DNA from: Hymenopellis radicata
Taxonomy: Eukaryota > Basidiomycota > Agaricomycetes > Agaricales > Physalacriaceae
Assembly (NCBI GenBank): GCA_015501595.1
Contig: JADNRX010000242.1
Coordinates: forward strand, 1-64,000
Length of the DNA: 64,000 bases
Reading direction: 5' to 3'
Below are positions 54,604 through 64,000 of this stretch, one piece after another. Within the stretch, counting starts at the first letter, position 1. Each line of letters starts with the position of its first letter. A program made the position numbers and the translations under genes. The notes under the pieces were generated by a model that saw only the letters and a program-made list of their open reading frames with translations, was not told where the DNA came from and ran no database searches.

Positions 54604-55741
54604 CCGGGAACAGAGATGAATGAGCGTGATAATCAAAAGTGCGGATAAATCGCTTCGAAATGGGGTGTTGTACAGACGGGGTTCTATCTTGGAGTTCGCC
54701 GCTCAATCAAGATTCAATACACATGGTTATGGTGGTCGTGTGAGTTAGGAAACACAAACAGAGGTAATCATTTTACGTTTATGGCTCCATTTGTACTAAT
54801 GTGGACGACGCCTGAGGTCTCATGGTGGCAGGTTCGATACTGTTCAGCAGGGTGTCACGGACTTAGTCAGGAGAAGTCATATATATGATTATTTTTGTAC
54901 AGCGAAAACTACAGTGACCGAATGAGTAGAAGCCTTATTCCGTTTGAGTGGGTTTATGTGGCTGGATAACGACACTCGTCGCAGCGCCTGTTATGGGACT
55001 GCATAACAACGGTCTGGTCCGGTTTAAGGCTATGAAAGATATGTGTCAGTCCTCGGACAGTAGCTAGTACTAGCCAAGGTGTGAAAGGGAATCTTACTCT
55101 TGAGCACACAATCGAGAGCAATCGTGTTTTTTCTCAGGATGGTTGGCAGAATAGCGGCACAAAAATTTGACGCAATCGACCTAGTGTTGTGTTAGAGGCT
55201 GTGACGAGTTATACAAGAGCACCTTGTCGCACCCGCTGTCTCTTCGTAACGACTTGGTGCTCGCACGTATACGAAGCGGCCATATGTAAAATAAAGCACA
55301 TGAATGAGAGATTGGGAGTTGATGGGACTGAGTTACTATGTAGGGCGTAGAATGAGGAAGGGCGGAAAAGAGGATGTGAATATATACCTGGAGGGACGAA
55401 TCCAAGGGGAGTACACGATGCAACGCCGATTGCGGGTTTTTAAGGGACAAGGTGTGGCCCACATAAACGCAGTGAACGGTGAGAGACTTTCTCTACCGTA
55501 ATAGAAGGTGCGCGATTCTGGGGTACGGTTTGTTGTCAGCCATTTAGTTAGATAGGACCAGAAGAGGCTGCCGAGTGCGAGCGCGAGCAACGGCATTTCG
55601 CACGGAGACTCACGCCATCCAGATATCTGCGAAAGGCACCATCGTGATGGTTTTGAATTTCGAATGCATACATCCACTGAGTAGAAAGAATGAATAAACT
55701 GATATTATAGGAAATCAAGGCGACACGCAGAAGGCTGGTGG
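54604..55741. other. Gene-poor stretch between retroelement and host genes
   Basis: No gene, repeat or terminal inverted repeat could be supported. Short open frames on both strands lack domains. It probably contains the 3' flank of the ribonucleotide reductase gene. Confidence 0.5.
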
Positions 55742-56897
55742 TCAAAATTCCGTTTCCGTTGTACTTAGATTAAGGAGGTGAGCAATATGTCGTAAATATG
55801 TGGATGTACTCACAAAATAGTGTCTGTAACATTATTTCCACTCATGACGCCAGCGCGACTGTACTCCGATACTCTCCTCTCGAAAAAGTTTGTTTTGCCC
55901 TCGAGAGAAATGAATTCCATAAACGCGAAGGGGTTCGTCGTTCTGAAATGGGCGTGAATGCCGAAATCGACGAGTAGACGGTCGGCCACGAATTTGATGT
56001 ACTGTATCATCAGGTCGCAGTTGATACCACTCAGCGCCTCCGGCAATGCGTCTACGAGAAGTATAAATCAGACAAATGAAAGCAACTTATCGTGAGAGAG
56101 GACTTACGTCTCCAGAAAGCGAATTCGACCTCGCATGCGTCAACGATAATGTCGAGAATGATACCAGCAGGAACGGGATGAATCAATCTGGTATAAAGGA
56201 AGCAAGCGAATTGGGTGTGCAAAGCTTCATCGCGGCTAATGAGCTCGTTCGAGAACGTCACAACGGGTAGAAGTCCGCGCGACTTCAACCAGAATATGGC
56301 AGCGAACGAACCCGAGAAGAAGATTCCTTCGACAGCAGCAAACGCGACCAGGCGCTGACCGAATGGCGCGTCACTAGATACCCAACGAAGAGCCCATTCC
56401 GCCTTCAATTTAACGCAGTCGACGGTCTCGATGGCACGAAACAGCGTCAACCTGTCATGAGCATCGGGTACCAGGGTATCGATCAGCAAGGCGTACGTCT
56501 CGCTGTGGATGTTCTCCATCGCCGACTGGAATGTGTAAAATGAGCATGCCTCTGGTAGCTTTACTTCAGTACAGAAGCGCGATAAGAGGTTTTCGGTAAC
56601 GATAGCGTCGGATGAGGCGAAGAACGCAAGGATCATGGAGAAGAGATGCTGCTCGGTGGGCTTCAGTTGCTTCCAGTGGATAAGATCCTGAGATAAGTTG
56701 ATTTCCTGGGGTGTCCAGAAGGAAGCGAGGGCCTTGTGATATAGTTCCCAGCACTGTGCTTGCCTTAGAGATTGACAATGTATGAAGCAGCCACTTACTT
56801 CATCATCGCGAATAGGATACAGCATCAAGCGAGCCAAGGACTCGTGTAGAATAGGTTCTGGTAAAGCATCAATATCGTCTCCAGTGTAAGTAGTCAT
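55742..56897 (-). CDS. RNR2: Ribonucleotide reductase small subunit (R2), four exons
   Basis: This enzyme's diiron-tyrosyl radical subunit supports reduction of ribonucleotides to deoxyribonucleotides in the cytosol. Exons are 56799-56897, 56108-56753, 55814-56051 and 55742-55763, giving 334 residues. All key residues are visible after splicing: Asp82 (SSDAIV), Glu113 and His116 (AMENIHSE), radical Tyr120, Glu175 ([10 protein letters not shown]), Glu209 and His212 (SRDEALH). The C-terminus ends in TTETEF, like the tail that docks on the large subunit. Introns 1 and 2 are 45 and 56 nt with GTAAGT donors. Intron 3 (55764-55813, 50 nt) needs an AAG acceptor to reach the tail. The N-terminus is roughly 40-60 residues shorter than usual, so this may be a second, specialised paralogue. 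Confidence 0.92.
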
Positions 56898-57423
56898 CGC
56901 GGAGTGCGTTGCAGACAGTGAAGGTTGTTGAATGTGTTCGCTGTAAGAGACGTTATTTAAGGCGTGCGCGAATCACGGATAGAGAGACCGGTTAACGCCA
57001 GTATAGATCCTGATGAAATAACACGAGGAGCATGTCCACACAACGCATGACCCAGATAAACAATAAGGCTGAAAGGCGAAAGATGTGATAAACCTAAAAA
57101 GGATTTTCCGACATCGGATCAAGGGGGTGGGAGCCATGACTCATTCGCTATGCTGCGATCGCTCACATGTTGGTCTACATGCACCCACACCACCGGATGA
57201 GTACACGAAGGTCCACGAGGGTGTAAGGTACGGTTGGAAATAGGGCCTATTGTTCTGCATTCTCGCACGGCATGTATTGAGGATCATAAACCCGATGATG
57301 CACGTCATAAACAACCGGCCTTGAAGCTTGAAGCCTGTAGATGTATACGCGCAGTCCAGGTATGCTTCAATGTCGCGCATTTCAGACGATTTCACTGCAA
57401 ACAATTAACGATAATTTACAGAG
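56898..57423. other. Shared upstream region of divergent genes
   Basis: A 526-bp interval between the starts of the minus-strand ribonucleotide reductase gene and the plus-strand gene at 57424, presumably holding both promoters. No motif strong enough to name. A TTTACAG just before the 57424 start could be an intron acceptor for an upstream 5' exon. Confidence 0.5.
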
Positions 57424-58004
57424 ATGCCAGACGCGTACATGGAACACAACGAGAGTGCCCAAATGCGCGGAGGAGTTCACCCTCACGAATGCGTTGAATC
57501 ATTAATTGGCTTGGAGGCGGAAGATGACTCTGATTCTTCGAGCGCCAATGAAGCGGACGAGGATGTTTCTGCTCACGAATCGAAGAGTTACTCATCCAGC
57601 AGCGGGGCGTCTGTGCGTGACACAACTGGAAGCTGCAGCGAGGAGACCTCTCAGAATGATGGCGGACATGATGGTGAGTTCGTGTTGCCTTCGCAATCTC
57701 GCTCGCCTCGAATTAAACATTTGTAGACGATTCATTCGTGTGCTCTGATGGTCATGTGTCATACGAGGATTCAACCTCGACAGACAGTTCTCGGTCAGCA
57801 TCAATTGAACCGCCACAAAGGGCGGTGAAAAAGCGTAAGAGGAATGTTGTGTATAGCACAGAGGAATCAGACGCCAATCGCGATGACGACAGTAGTGATA
57901 CTTGTTCTGGTACGTGTTTTGATCGATTCGTGAAGGTGCAAGGCTAAACTCCTGGTACAGATACACGGCTCGCACGTGCTGATAAGAAGAGGAAGATGTT
58001 GTAA
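57424..58004 (+). CDS. Acidic serine-rich protein with nuclear signals, function unknown
   Basis: Three exons (57424-57673, 57727-57909, 57961-58004) with introns of 53 and 51 nt bounded by GTGAGT...TAG and GTACGT...CAG give 158 residues in one frame. The sequence is rich in Ser, Asp and Glu (EADEDVSAHESKSYSSSSG, EESDANRDDDSSD) and has two basic clusters, KKRKRN and a C-terminal KKRKML, that look like nuclear localisation signals. It is probably disordered. No domain is recognised. It is divergently transcribed from the ribonucleotide reductase gene. Confidence 0.65.
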
Positions 58005-58259
58005 AATGAACTACACGGCTACGTGAAATGGGCGGAAGGTCCCGTAGATATTGACAAGCTATACAGAACGAAGCGATAATGTGAATGCACACAGTGATAC
58101 ATAGTAATACTAGTGGAACTTGACGAACAATAGTCGTAACGAGAAGGAAACAAAGAATTTAGAACTTCATGCCGCGAGAGACGAGTCCGACATTGAGAAT
58201 ATTGCACATCGAGGGGTTACATGCGGCCTTTAGAACACGAGGGGGCTAATGGGTATGCG

Positions 58260-59549
58260 TTAGCTCAATTGGTAACAACCTTTGTTGCAGCGAAACGCAC
58301 TAATTGGATCCAGGTAATCTTCGGTCTCATGCACATAAGAAGCCACCGAAACCTCGAGTTTAAGGCGCACTTCGAGAGACGAACAGTGCTCTCGAACCGT
58401 TCCTTCATATCTGGCTCGAACAGCGTTGAGCGTCGCACCGGGATGACGGCTACTGTTAAAATCCACGCTGGGAACAAGTGTGATGTGCACCTTGCGTAGA
58501 GCTGGAAATTTCCCGACGCGACACATGCCGTCAAGCTGGGTCAAAGGACCCAGAGACGCCTCATCGTCGCTAACCACAATCGAGAGTGAAATATGTTCAA
58601 GGGAAGGGGAGGACAAGTCTCGAATGTTGATCATGACATCGCTCAAGTATGCGTGGTGGAAAACGAGGTAGAGCAGTCGGAGATTGCTCAATGCCTGCAA
58701 TTCTAGGTTCATGACGTCAAACACATCCCTAGTCCATATGTATTCTGCGCATCAAGTCAGACACGATATTACAAAAAGTGTAGCTTACTTACCGCGATCA
58801 ACGAAGAGCATGCGTAGCTCTGTGAGAGACGTTCTGCACAGGTTCCAAAGGGCCCAAATGGCCGGAATAGTGCGAACAGAGAGACGAAGGCGTAAAGTAG
58901 TGAATGGAACGGCGTGAGGCGTGCAATGGGCCCATGCCTGAACGTGATATGCCATTTCAGGGGACGATATGTCGAGCAATGCCCATCTGAGATTGGGGCC
59001 AAAGCGTGGTCGGGGCCTGCTTTGACCAGCTACGTTGACACCCCACGCAAAGACCTCGAAGCCGTAGCCGCCGATCACGAGGTACACCAGCTCTGGACTG
59101 CCAGCTACGAGAGATCCCAACGCGTCGCCATCGACAGTGCAACCCCAGACAACCAAGCCTTGAAGAGCAGGAGCTTCGATTGCATGAGTCTGGACTCGGC
59201 GTATATACAAGTCGTAGAACTCAGCGAGCTTGGTTGCAGGAAATACGTCAAAAACTCTGGTCAAATTCGGGGTGCACGTCGCTATGCGGACGTGGGTAAC
59301 ACGGTTCTCTAGGACTTCTGGTCCGGGAGAACCATGGGTGATACTGCTCATGGGAGATGTCGACGGAGAGCCGATACTAGACCAAACTTGGCGGAGGAGG
59401 AGCGTAGAAACCATGAATGATGGTCGTGGCAGGTCTTGAGGCTTAGCCTCGACACCAGAGGCGTCTGTCGATTCCTCTGTAGGACACGACGTAGCACATA
59501 CATGATCAAGGTCGAACTGGCAGGAATCGTGATAGAGAGTCATCATCAT
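58260..59549 (-). CDS. F-box/LRR-like protein, first of two tandem paralogues
   Basis: Exons 58793-59549 and 58260-58744, with a 48-nt intron (GTAAGT...CAG), total 1242 nt and encode 413 residues. Repeats of the leucine-rich type are seen: ALQGLVVWGC, SPELVYLVIGGYG, LRWALLDISSPE, TLRLRLSVRTIP, LTELRMLFVD, LSNLRLLYLVFH, SPSLEHISLSIV. This plan matches the large Agaricomycete group of F-box-like proteins, but an N-terminal F-box helix is not evident, so either it lies upstream or is absent. The next gene is a clear paralogue with the same intron position and phase. Confidence 0.65.
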
Positions 59550-60015
59550 CGTGCAGTGGCGGGAATATCGACGGAGGGCGAGCTAGAGCTGGACAAGAGA
59601 TCGAGATGTGATGTTCCTATTATTTAAGAGTCAGTTGTACGCGCGGAATCGCCAATGAACCACGAACAACAACCTGACATGATTACACTCACAAGTCGCG
59701 TCTACATGGAGTTACCGAGCGTTAGAGGCGGCGTTACATCTGGAAAATCAATCTAGGGCTAAAGCATCTCCGGAGAACGCGATCAACGGAGTTCACATGG
59801 GTGTGAGAAGACGGGGGAAAAAAGAAAGGTGACATAACGATCACGAGACTGAAACATTCAGAACCGAGCCCCTTTCGTACAAGTAGGAATGATGCGGAAA
59901 CTAGCGAAGCTGCGTACGTAGGTCGACGGGGATCATTTAGTGACGGAAAGGGGGAACATTGATACACGTCTTCATGGCTAAACTAAATGGGAATTGTAGC
60001 TACTTTACAGGTTCG
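59550..60015. other. Intergenic region between the two paralogues
   Basis: 466 bp. It should hold the promoter of the gene at 58260-59549 and the 3' end of the next. No features identified. Confidence 0.5.
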
Positions 60016-61416
60016 CTAAATATCGGGGTGCAAATGATACTGTTCAAATGGACTTGGTGGCGAACAATGCGGAACTGGCATGACTCGTGAAAATGACCAT
60101 TTAGGGAAAAGTTTAAACTCACTTTGACAATCGTTGAAGGATTCTAGAAGTTCGCTGTCTTCTGTGAGAGCCATCGAGACTTTGCGCTGCCTTACCAGTT
60201 CGGGAAGGTGCTGTCCCAACGCCGCATGGAACACCCCCCATGCATCTGACTTGCGCAATGAGTCACTAGTTTGCATGACGAACGTGATCCCAAGATGTTC
60301 AAGGGTGTGTGAATTCTTGAATTCGTCCAAGGTGTGTAGACATTGGATGGCGGACAAATGAGGATCGGCCAGGGTGAGAGGAGGTGAATGTGTAGCGTCA
60401 GAATGACCGGAACCTTCGTCACGCTCCTCATCCTGGTCTTGATTGTCGGTATCGGAAGTCAGAGTCGCCACAGGTGAATCAGAACTCGCGACGTCACCAG
60501 CAACGTCGCTGTGCAACACGATGTGCAATTCGACGCGTCTGATAACGGGTGATTGAATGTCGACAACGTTGCTGACAATCTCTGCAAGCAAGCCGACATG
60601 GAACATCAAGCGAACAGTGATCAAGGTGTTCAGGGATCGTAGGTCCAAATGTAAGGGGCCGTACGCGTTGATGTAGCTGAGGTCTCTATCTACAGATCTT
60701 TCAGCATGCTTTCCTAAGGAGGCGCCAAAAACAGAACGCTCACCATGGTAGACGACATCGAGCGTTTCCAACGTCGTCGTACAAGATGCAAATAACGCCC
60801 ACACGGCATGTTGCGACATCCAAGCAAAGCATTTGAGGCGAAGAGTGATAAGAGAAACCGAATGGCGCGTCTGAAATGCCCAATGGCACACTGTATCCGT
60901 CAGCGGCCGGGTAGCCATGTCAATCGACAAGCAACGCAGATCGGAGTTGAACGAAGGGGTATCTTGCCTATACAGAGGCACCGAAATGGTAGTTAACGGC
61001 CCTCCGATTGCCAGAGAGGAAAGTCTAGGCGACCCAGAAAGCAAACGTCTAACGAGCGCTTGTTTCATGGCACAATCCCAAAGCAGCAGATGGAGCAAGT
61101 TTGGCGCCTGAAATTGCGTCTCGTCGTTGTCGTTGAAGGTGTGATGGATGCATTCAAGTGTCGTCAATGACGACAAAGCGTGGGCCAATCTGGCAAGGGT
61201 ATTGCTCGAGTGGATGCCACGAATGCGAACGTGCGTTATGTTAAGACGTCTTGTGGTGCCAGACGATGGAAAGACATGTCCGTCGTCATCATCGTCGATG
61301 GTGTTGTCTTCTGCCGGGCAATTTATGGCCTCCCATAAATAAGCAAGCAGATCCGGCGTCGCGACGACCGGCGGCGAAGACCAGCCGTCGTGCAATTCGA
61401 TGGGGCACCGCGACAT
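60016..61416 (-). CDS. F-box/LRR-like protein, second tandem paralogue
   Basis: The frame from 61416 shares with the preceding gene the series ITHVRI, NLLHLLLWDCA, SGSPRLSSLAIGG, DLRCLSIDM, TLRLKCFAW, VWALFASCTTTLETLDVVY and LNTLITVRLMFH. An intron at 60690-60743 (54 nt, GTGAGC donor, TAG acceptor) falls at the same place and phase as in the paralogue. Its length is a multiple of three, so the frame also reads through it. A second donor (GTGAGT near 60121) may mark another intron near the C-terminus. An acidic insertion (DNQDQDEERDEGSG) lies in the C-terminal third. Likely an adaptor for protein recognition, as judged from the family only. Confidence 0.65.
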   Translation of the reverse strand: MSRCPIELHDGWSSPPVVATPDLLAYLWEAINCPAEDNTIDDDDDGHVFPSSGTTRRLNITHVRIRGIHSSNTLARLAHALSSLTTLECIHHTFNDNDETQFQAPNLLHLLLWDCAMKQALVRRLLSGSPRLSSLAIGGPLTTISVPLYRQDTPSFNSDLRCLSIDMATRPLTDTVCHWAFQTRHSVSLITLRLKCFAWMSQHAVWALFASCTTTLETLDVVYHGERSVFGASLGKHAERSVDRDLSYINAYGPLHLDLRSLNTLITVRLMFHVGLLAEIVSNVVDIQSPVIRRVELHIVLHSDVAGDVASSDSPVATLTSDTDNQDQDEERDEGSGHSDATHSPPLTLADPHLSAIQCLHTLDEFKNSHTLEHLGITFVMQTSDSLRKSDAWGVFHAALGQHLPELVRQRKVSMALTEDSELLESFNDCQSEFKLFPKWSFSRVMPVPHCSPPSPFEQYHLHPDI

Positions 61417-61616
61417 GTATGACGTGGAGCGATGGATGTGTATAATCGTGATAATGTGAGCATACCGGGAGAGAGCTGGGAAACAAAACTTCTGAACACA
61501 AGCCTTTTAATTGTTTTTCGTTGACAAGACGTGTCGCTCATTATGTAGTGTGGCGGCTTTGACTATAAAGAGTACAAATACAAAATAGGAAAGGAGAACC
61601 GAGTATTACTTTGACA

Positions 61617-63796
61617 TCAAAAGCTATCATCATCGCTTTCTTGAACTACGTTCTGACCCTCATCCTCTAACTCGGGCTCGTAGATGTCTCCTTCTAGTCC
61701 GAAATCATCAAGCGAACGTAGATATTGGGGAAGTGGATTAGGAGGGGTTTCGCGATCTTCCAATGTGGATGCGTCTAGAAGCTTGAGTACGACCTGAACA
61801 TTCATCATGATTTTTTTGTCCTCTCCTAACGTTTTCGCGGTGAAAATGATGAATACGACGTCTCCCACGGCGAGCTCGGTGGTAATACGCGGAAGGGACG
61901 TGTAGTCTCTCTTGAATTTCTGCGTCGCATCAAATGTGGGAACTATAGGTTGTTTTAGTCGACGTGATCAGGCGTTGATCGGTACATGAACTAACTTACC
62001 ATTTTCGTCCAGGGACGAGGGGCTATTGTTGCATTGTTAGACCGCCGTTAGTCCAACGACGGAGGACGCACCTGGGCCATGTGTATGACCATTCAAAGCG
62101 GGTCTCCAAGCGCCTAGGAAGCGGGTGTTATTGCGATGGAATGACAATGATGCGAGTACTAACTGCTTCCAGTCGCCTTTGGCGGTGCTTCGGGCTCGCT
62201 GTCACCTGGAACGAATATCAATCAAAGGTTCAAGTGACACATCACGATCGTACCTTCGGAGCTCTGCGGTGTCTCGAATTTCAGTTTGGAAGAGAAATTG
62301 ACTCTGTCCTTGTAAGTTCCGAATCGAATAGCGCGAGAAGTATATCCACAAATACTATATAGCACGCATGCCGCGCGCTGCCAGAAGCCCAGCGCCGGGC
62401 TGACACAAATTTGCCGTCCTCTGCGACCGCTTGTTAGTTCCGAAAAAGTGACCGTTCCCACTATGAAGAAACTTTGAGCGTAACGACTATTGACACGCTG
62501 AATGGTCTGGAAGTCGGGATGACACTTAAATTCCGATGGATCTGCGAGAGCAAGATTGTAAAGCGTGTCCTTTGACTTCAGAAAAAGAACCCTCAAAATT
62601 TTTCTGGTCTCTTGGTCAGGGCACAAAAAGAGGGACCGGATGAAAGCACGTACTCCAGAGCTTTGGGGTTGTTTCTAAACTGAAACACCATATTGGTGCA
62701 GGGAATGCGATCATTCCAAAATTTGTTCTTGTGGCATAGGTCACGAACTCGCTGGACCTTCTTTATGTTCTCGATAACCGATTGACGGTACTCGATAAAC
62801 GCAAGTCTACCCAAAGTTAGAGAGAACAAATATGTATACTTTGAGTACATACGCTTGGTCCTCAGCAGCCTTCGTTGAACGAGGCTCGTTGGCGGCCGAT
62901 AGACTCGCATCGCGTCGCTTTCCCGACGCGGCTCCCTCTCCAGGAATACTCTTGTCATCAGGGCTCGTGACGCTCGTGTTATCTGGCGTGGTCAGATTGT
63001 CTGCAGGTACTTCATATGGCAGCACACAAAACGATAATCACGCTTACCATGCTTCGAGAAACTAGCGCCCATGTCTGGACCACGTGTACCTTCGTTTGCT
63101 ACCCGGGCGTCAGACACCACACGTGTACGCTCTGCGGAGAGAAAATGGGTTACTGTTAAAGACATACATCAAACGAACCCTCACCGTTATTCGGATTTAC
63201 AGCACCGCCCGTGGAGTCAATCTCTTGGAACGAGAAGGAATCTATAGGATATAAATCAGTTCTTTTCGTACTACAGTATGACCCTGAGCTCATCTTCAAT
63301 TGAGGCAGCATGTGCGAAGTCACCGCAGATGCCAGAATTGATGGACGCGGCACTTGTACCCCCTTGAGTGAATCAATGTAGAATTCATTATTGTTACTCC
63401 CGTTCAACCGAACGTACCCTGGTCAGGGTTCTCCATATCCTGGGAGGCTTCTTGGAGCTTAGGCGCGTCGCTCTTCGCGTTCGTAGAATGTGGAGAGGTC
63501 ATATGTTCTGGCGCCTTTGCTCCCGATTCAGGTCCTGGTTCGCTTCTGCGAATACAATTGATATGTACTTAAAAATAACAGAAACAATGCGCTTACTCGG
63601 AGTCCATAGTGGAACCAGTGGCGTCTGAAAGATGGTCATCGGGTGATGCGGACGTCTTCTTGTCCTTTCTCTTTCGGGGCCCTGACCTCCTCGACGGTGT
63701 CTTGCGCTTCATGGATTGGAATGGAAGAGATGTCCAGACGAATGCTGGCGTCAATGGGGAAGATGAAGGCGTAGCGGATGTGTTAGAAGTGACCAT
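61617..63796 (-). CDS. Multi-exon gene of unknown function with basic N-terminus
   Basis: Start at 63796. Exon 1 (63597-63796) encodes a Ser/Thr/Pro-rich leader with the strong basic cluster KRKTPSRRSGPRKRKDKK, probably a nuclear signal. Introns include 63546-63596 (51 nt) and 62604-62653 (50 nt). The latter joins NNPKALE to KILRVLFLKSKDTLY in frame. Downstream coding includes helical IEYRQSVIENIKKVQRVRDL and then VNSRYAQSFFIVGTVTF. The last exon (from about 61920) encodes an alternating hydrophobic segment LAVGDVVFIIFTAKT...IMMNVQVVLKLLD and an acidic tail. At least seven exons are needed and not all borders are fixed. No family recognised. Confidence 0.6.
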
Positions 63797-64000
63797 TTGG
63801 AGGCGGCTTTTAAACAGTTTTCACGTCATATCCAAAAGGGGTTTACGGTCTATTGTTACTCTAATATGGCTTACGAGTGTGTTTGTTTGTGGTCATTAGT
63901 TGATCACACCATGACAATTGTGATTTTCACATAAATAGGAACCACCACCATGGGATTCCACATCTCCCCCACAGGCGCTTGAAATGGGCCAGCTGCACAG

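Noticed and set aside
54790..54870. GCAGGTTCGATACTG resembling a tRNA T-arm
   Set aside because: The flanking sequence cannot form the other arms.
58235..58300. TAGCTCAATTGGTAAC string resembling a tRNA D-arm
   Set aside because: It lies at the 3' end of the F-box/LRR-like coding exon and has no matching T-arm or acceptor stem.

Overview
The window looks like nuclear DNA of a filamentous basidiomycete, probably an Agaricomycete. The host genes have many introns of about 45-65 nt with GTRNGT donors. There is a Ty3/Gypsy element with basidiomycete-like coding, a pogo-like transposase, and hAT-like elements with 8-bp target duplications. No organism can be named from the sequence alone. About 85% of the window (1-54.6 kb) is nested transposable elements; only the last 9 kb (55.7-64 kb) reads as ordinary host genes.

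Left part (1-18.7 kb): a mosaic of DNA transposons. A BED-finger hAT transposase remnant (298-1113) is cut by a terminal-inverted-repeat element running in from the left edge. A tandem exon-like array (2100-4692) is cut by a 1.13 kb element (2970-4096, target duplication GCCCAAAC). Next come a 3.1 kb element carrying rearranged pieces of a 2-isopropylmalate synthase gene (6388-9495, target duplication CTGAACAA), a 957 bp element (9589-10545), a broken pogo-like transposase (11414-13160) holding its own 414 bp insert, a stray piece of a retroelement accessory gene (13231-13754), a 3.0 kb element (14282-17302, target duplication GACAAAAT) beside a tRNA-like sequence, and another 1.13 kb element (17601-18725).

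Middle part (18728-54603): two direct repeats of 742 and 741 bp, about 98% identical by eye, look like the LTRs of one very large Ty3/Gypsy element coded on the minus strand. In its coding direction it runs LTR, leader, gag, protease, pol (RT, RNase H, integrase), then a series of small paired genes, then an opposite-strand intron-containing region, a polypurine tract and the second LTR. The paired genes alternate between a small protein with a conserved WLDD motif and a protein with a Zn2Cys6-type cysteine cluster and usually a coiled coil. At least five WLDD copies and five cysteine-cluster copies are visible. Later insertions (21521-22648, about 23253-29038, 30093-31394, 37673-42694) inflate the element; without them it is still about 22 kb.

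The small DNA elements have family-specific ends, each built from a different short palindrome (CTCGCGAG, AACCGGTT, AAGTACTT and others). Several families nevertheless share the same internal blocks: the near-palindrome CCCCGTGCCATTGCCCGGGG, a GCGTAAGCCCC block, GACTTAAAGTCG palindromes and a CTCGGCCCGAGTCGCCGGATC-like block. This looks like one internal scaffold carried between different transposon ends.

Right part (54.6-64 kb): a ribonucleotide reductase small-subunit gene, an acidic nuclear-type protein, two adjacent F-box/LRR-like paralogues with a conserved intron, and a multi-exon gene of unknown function. They show no functional link to each other beyond being ordinary host genes.
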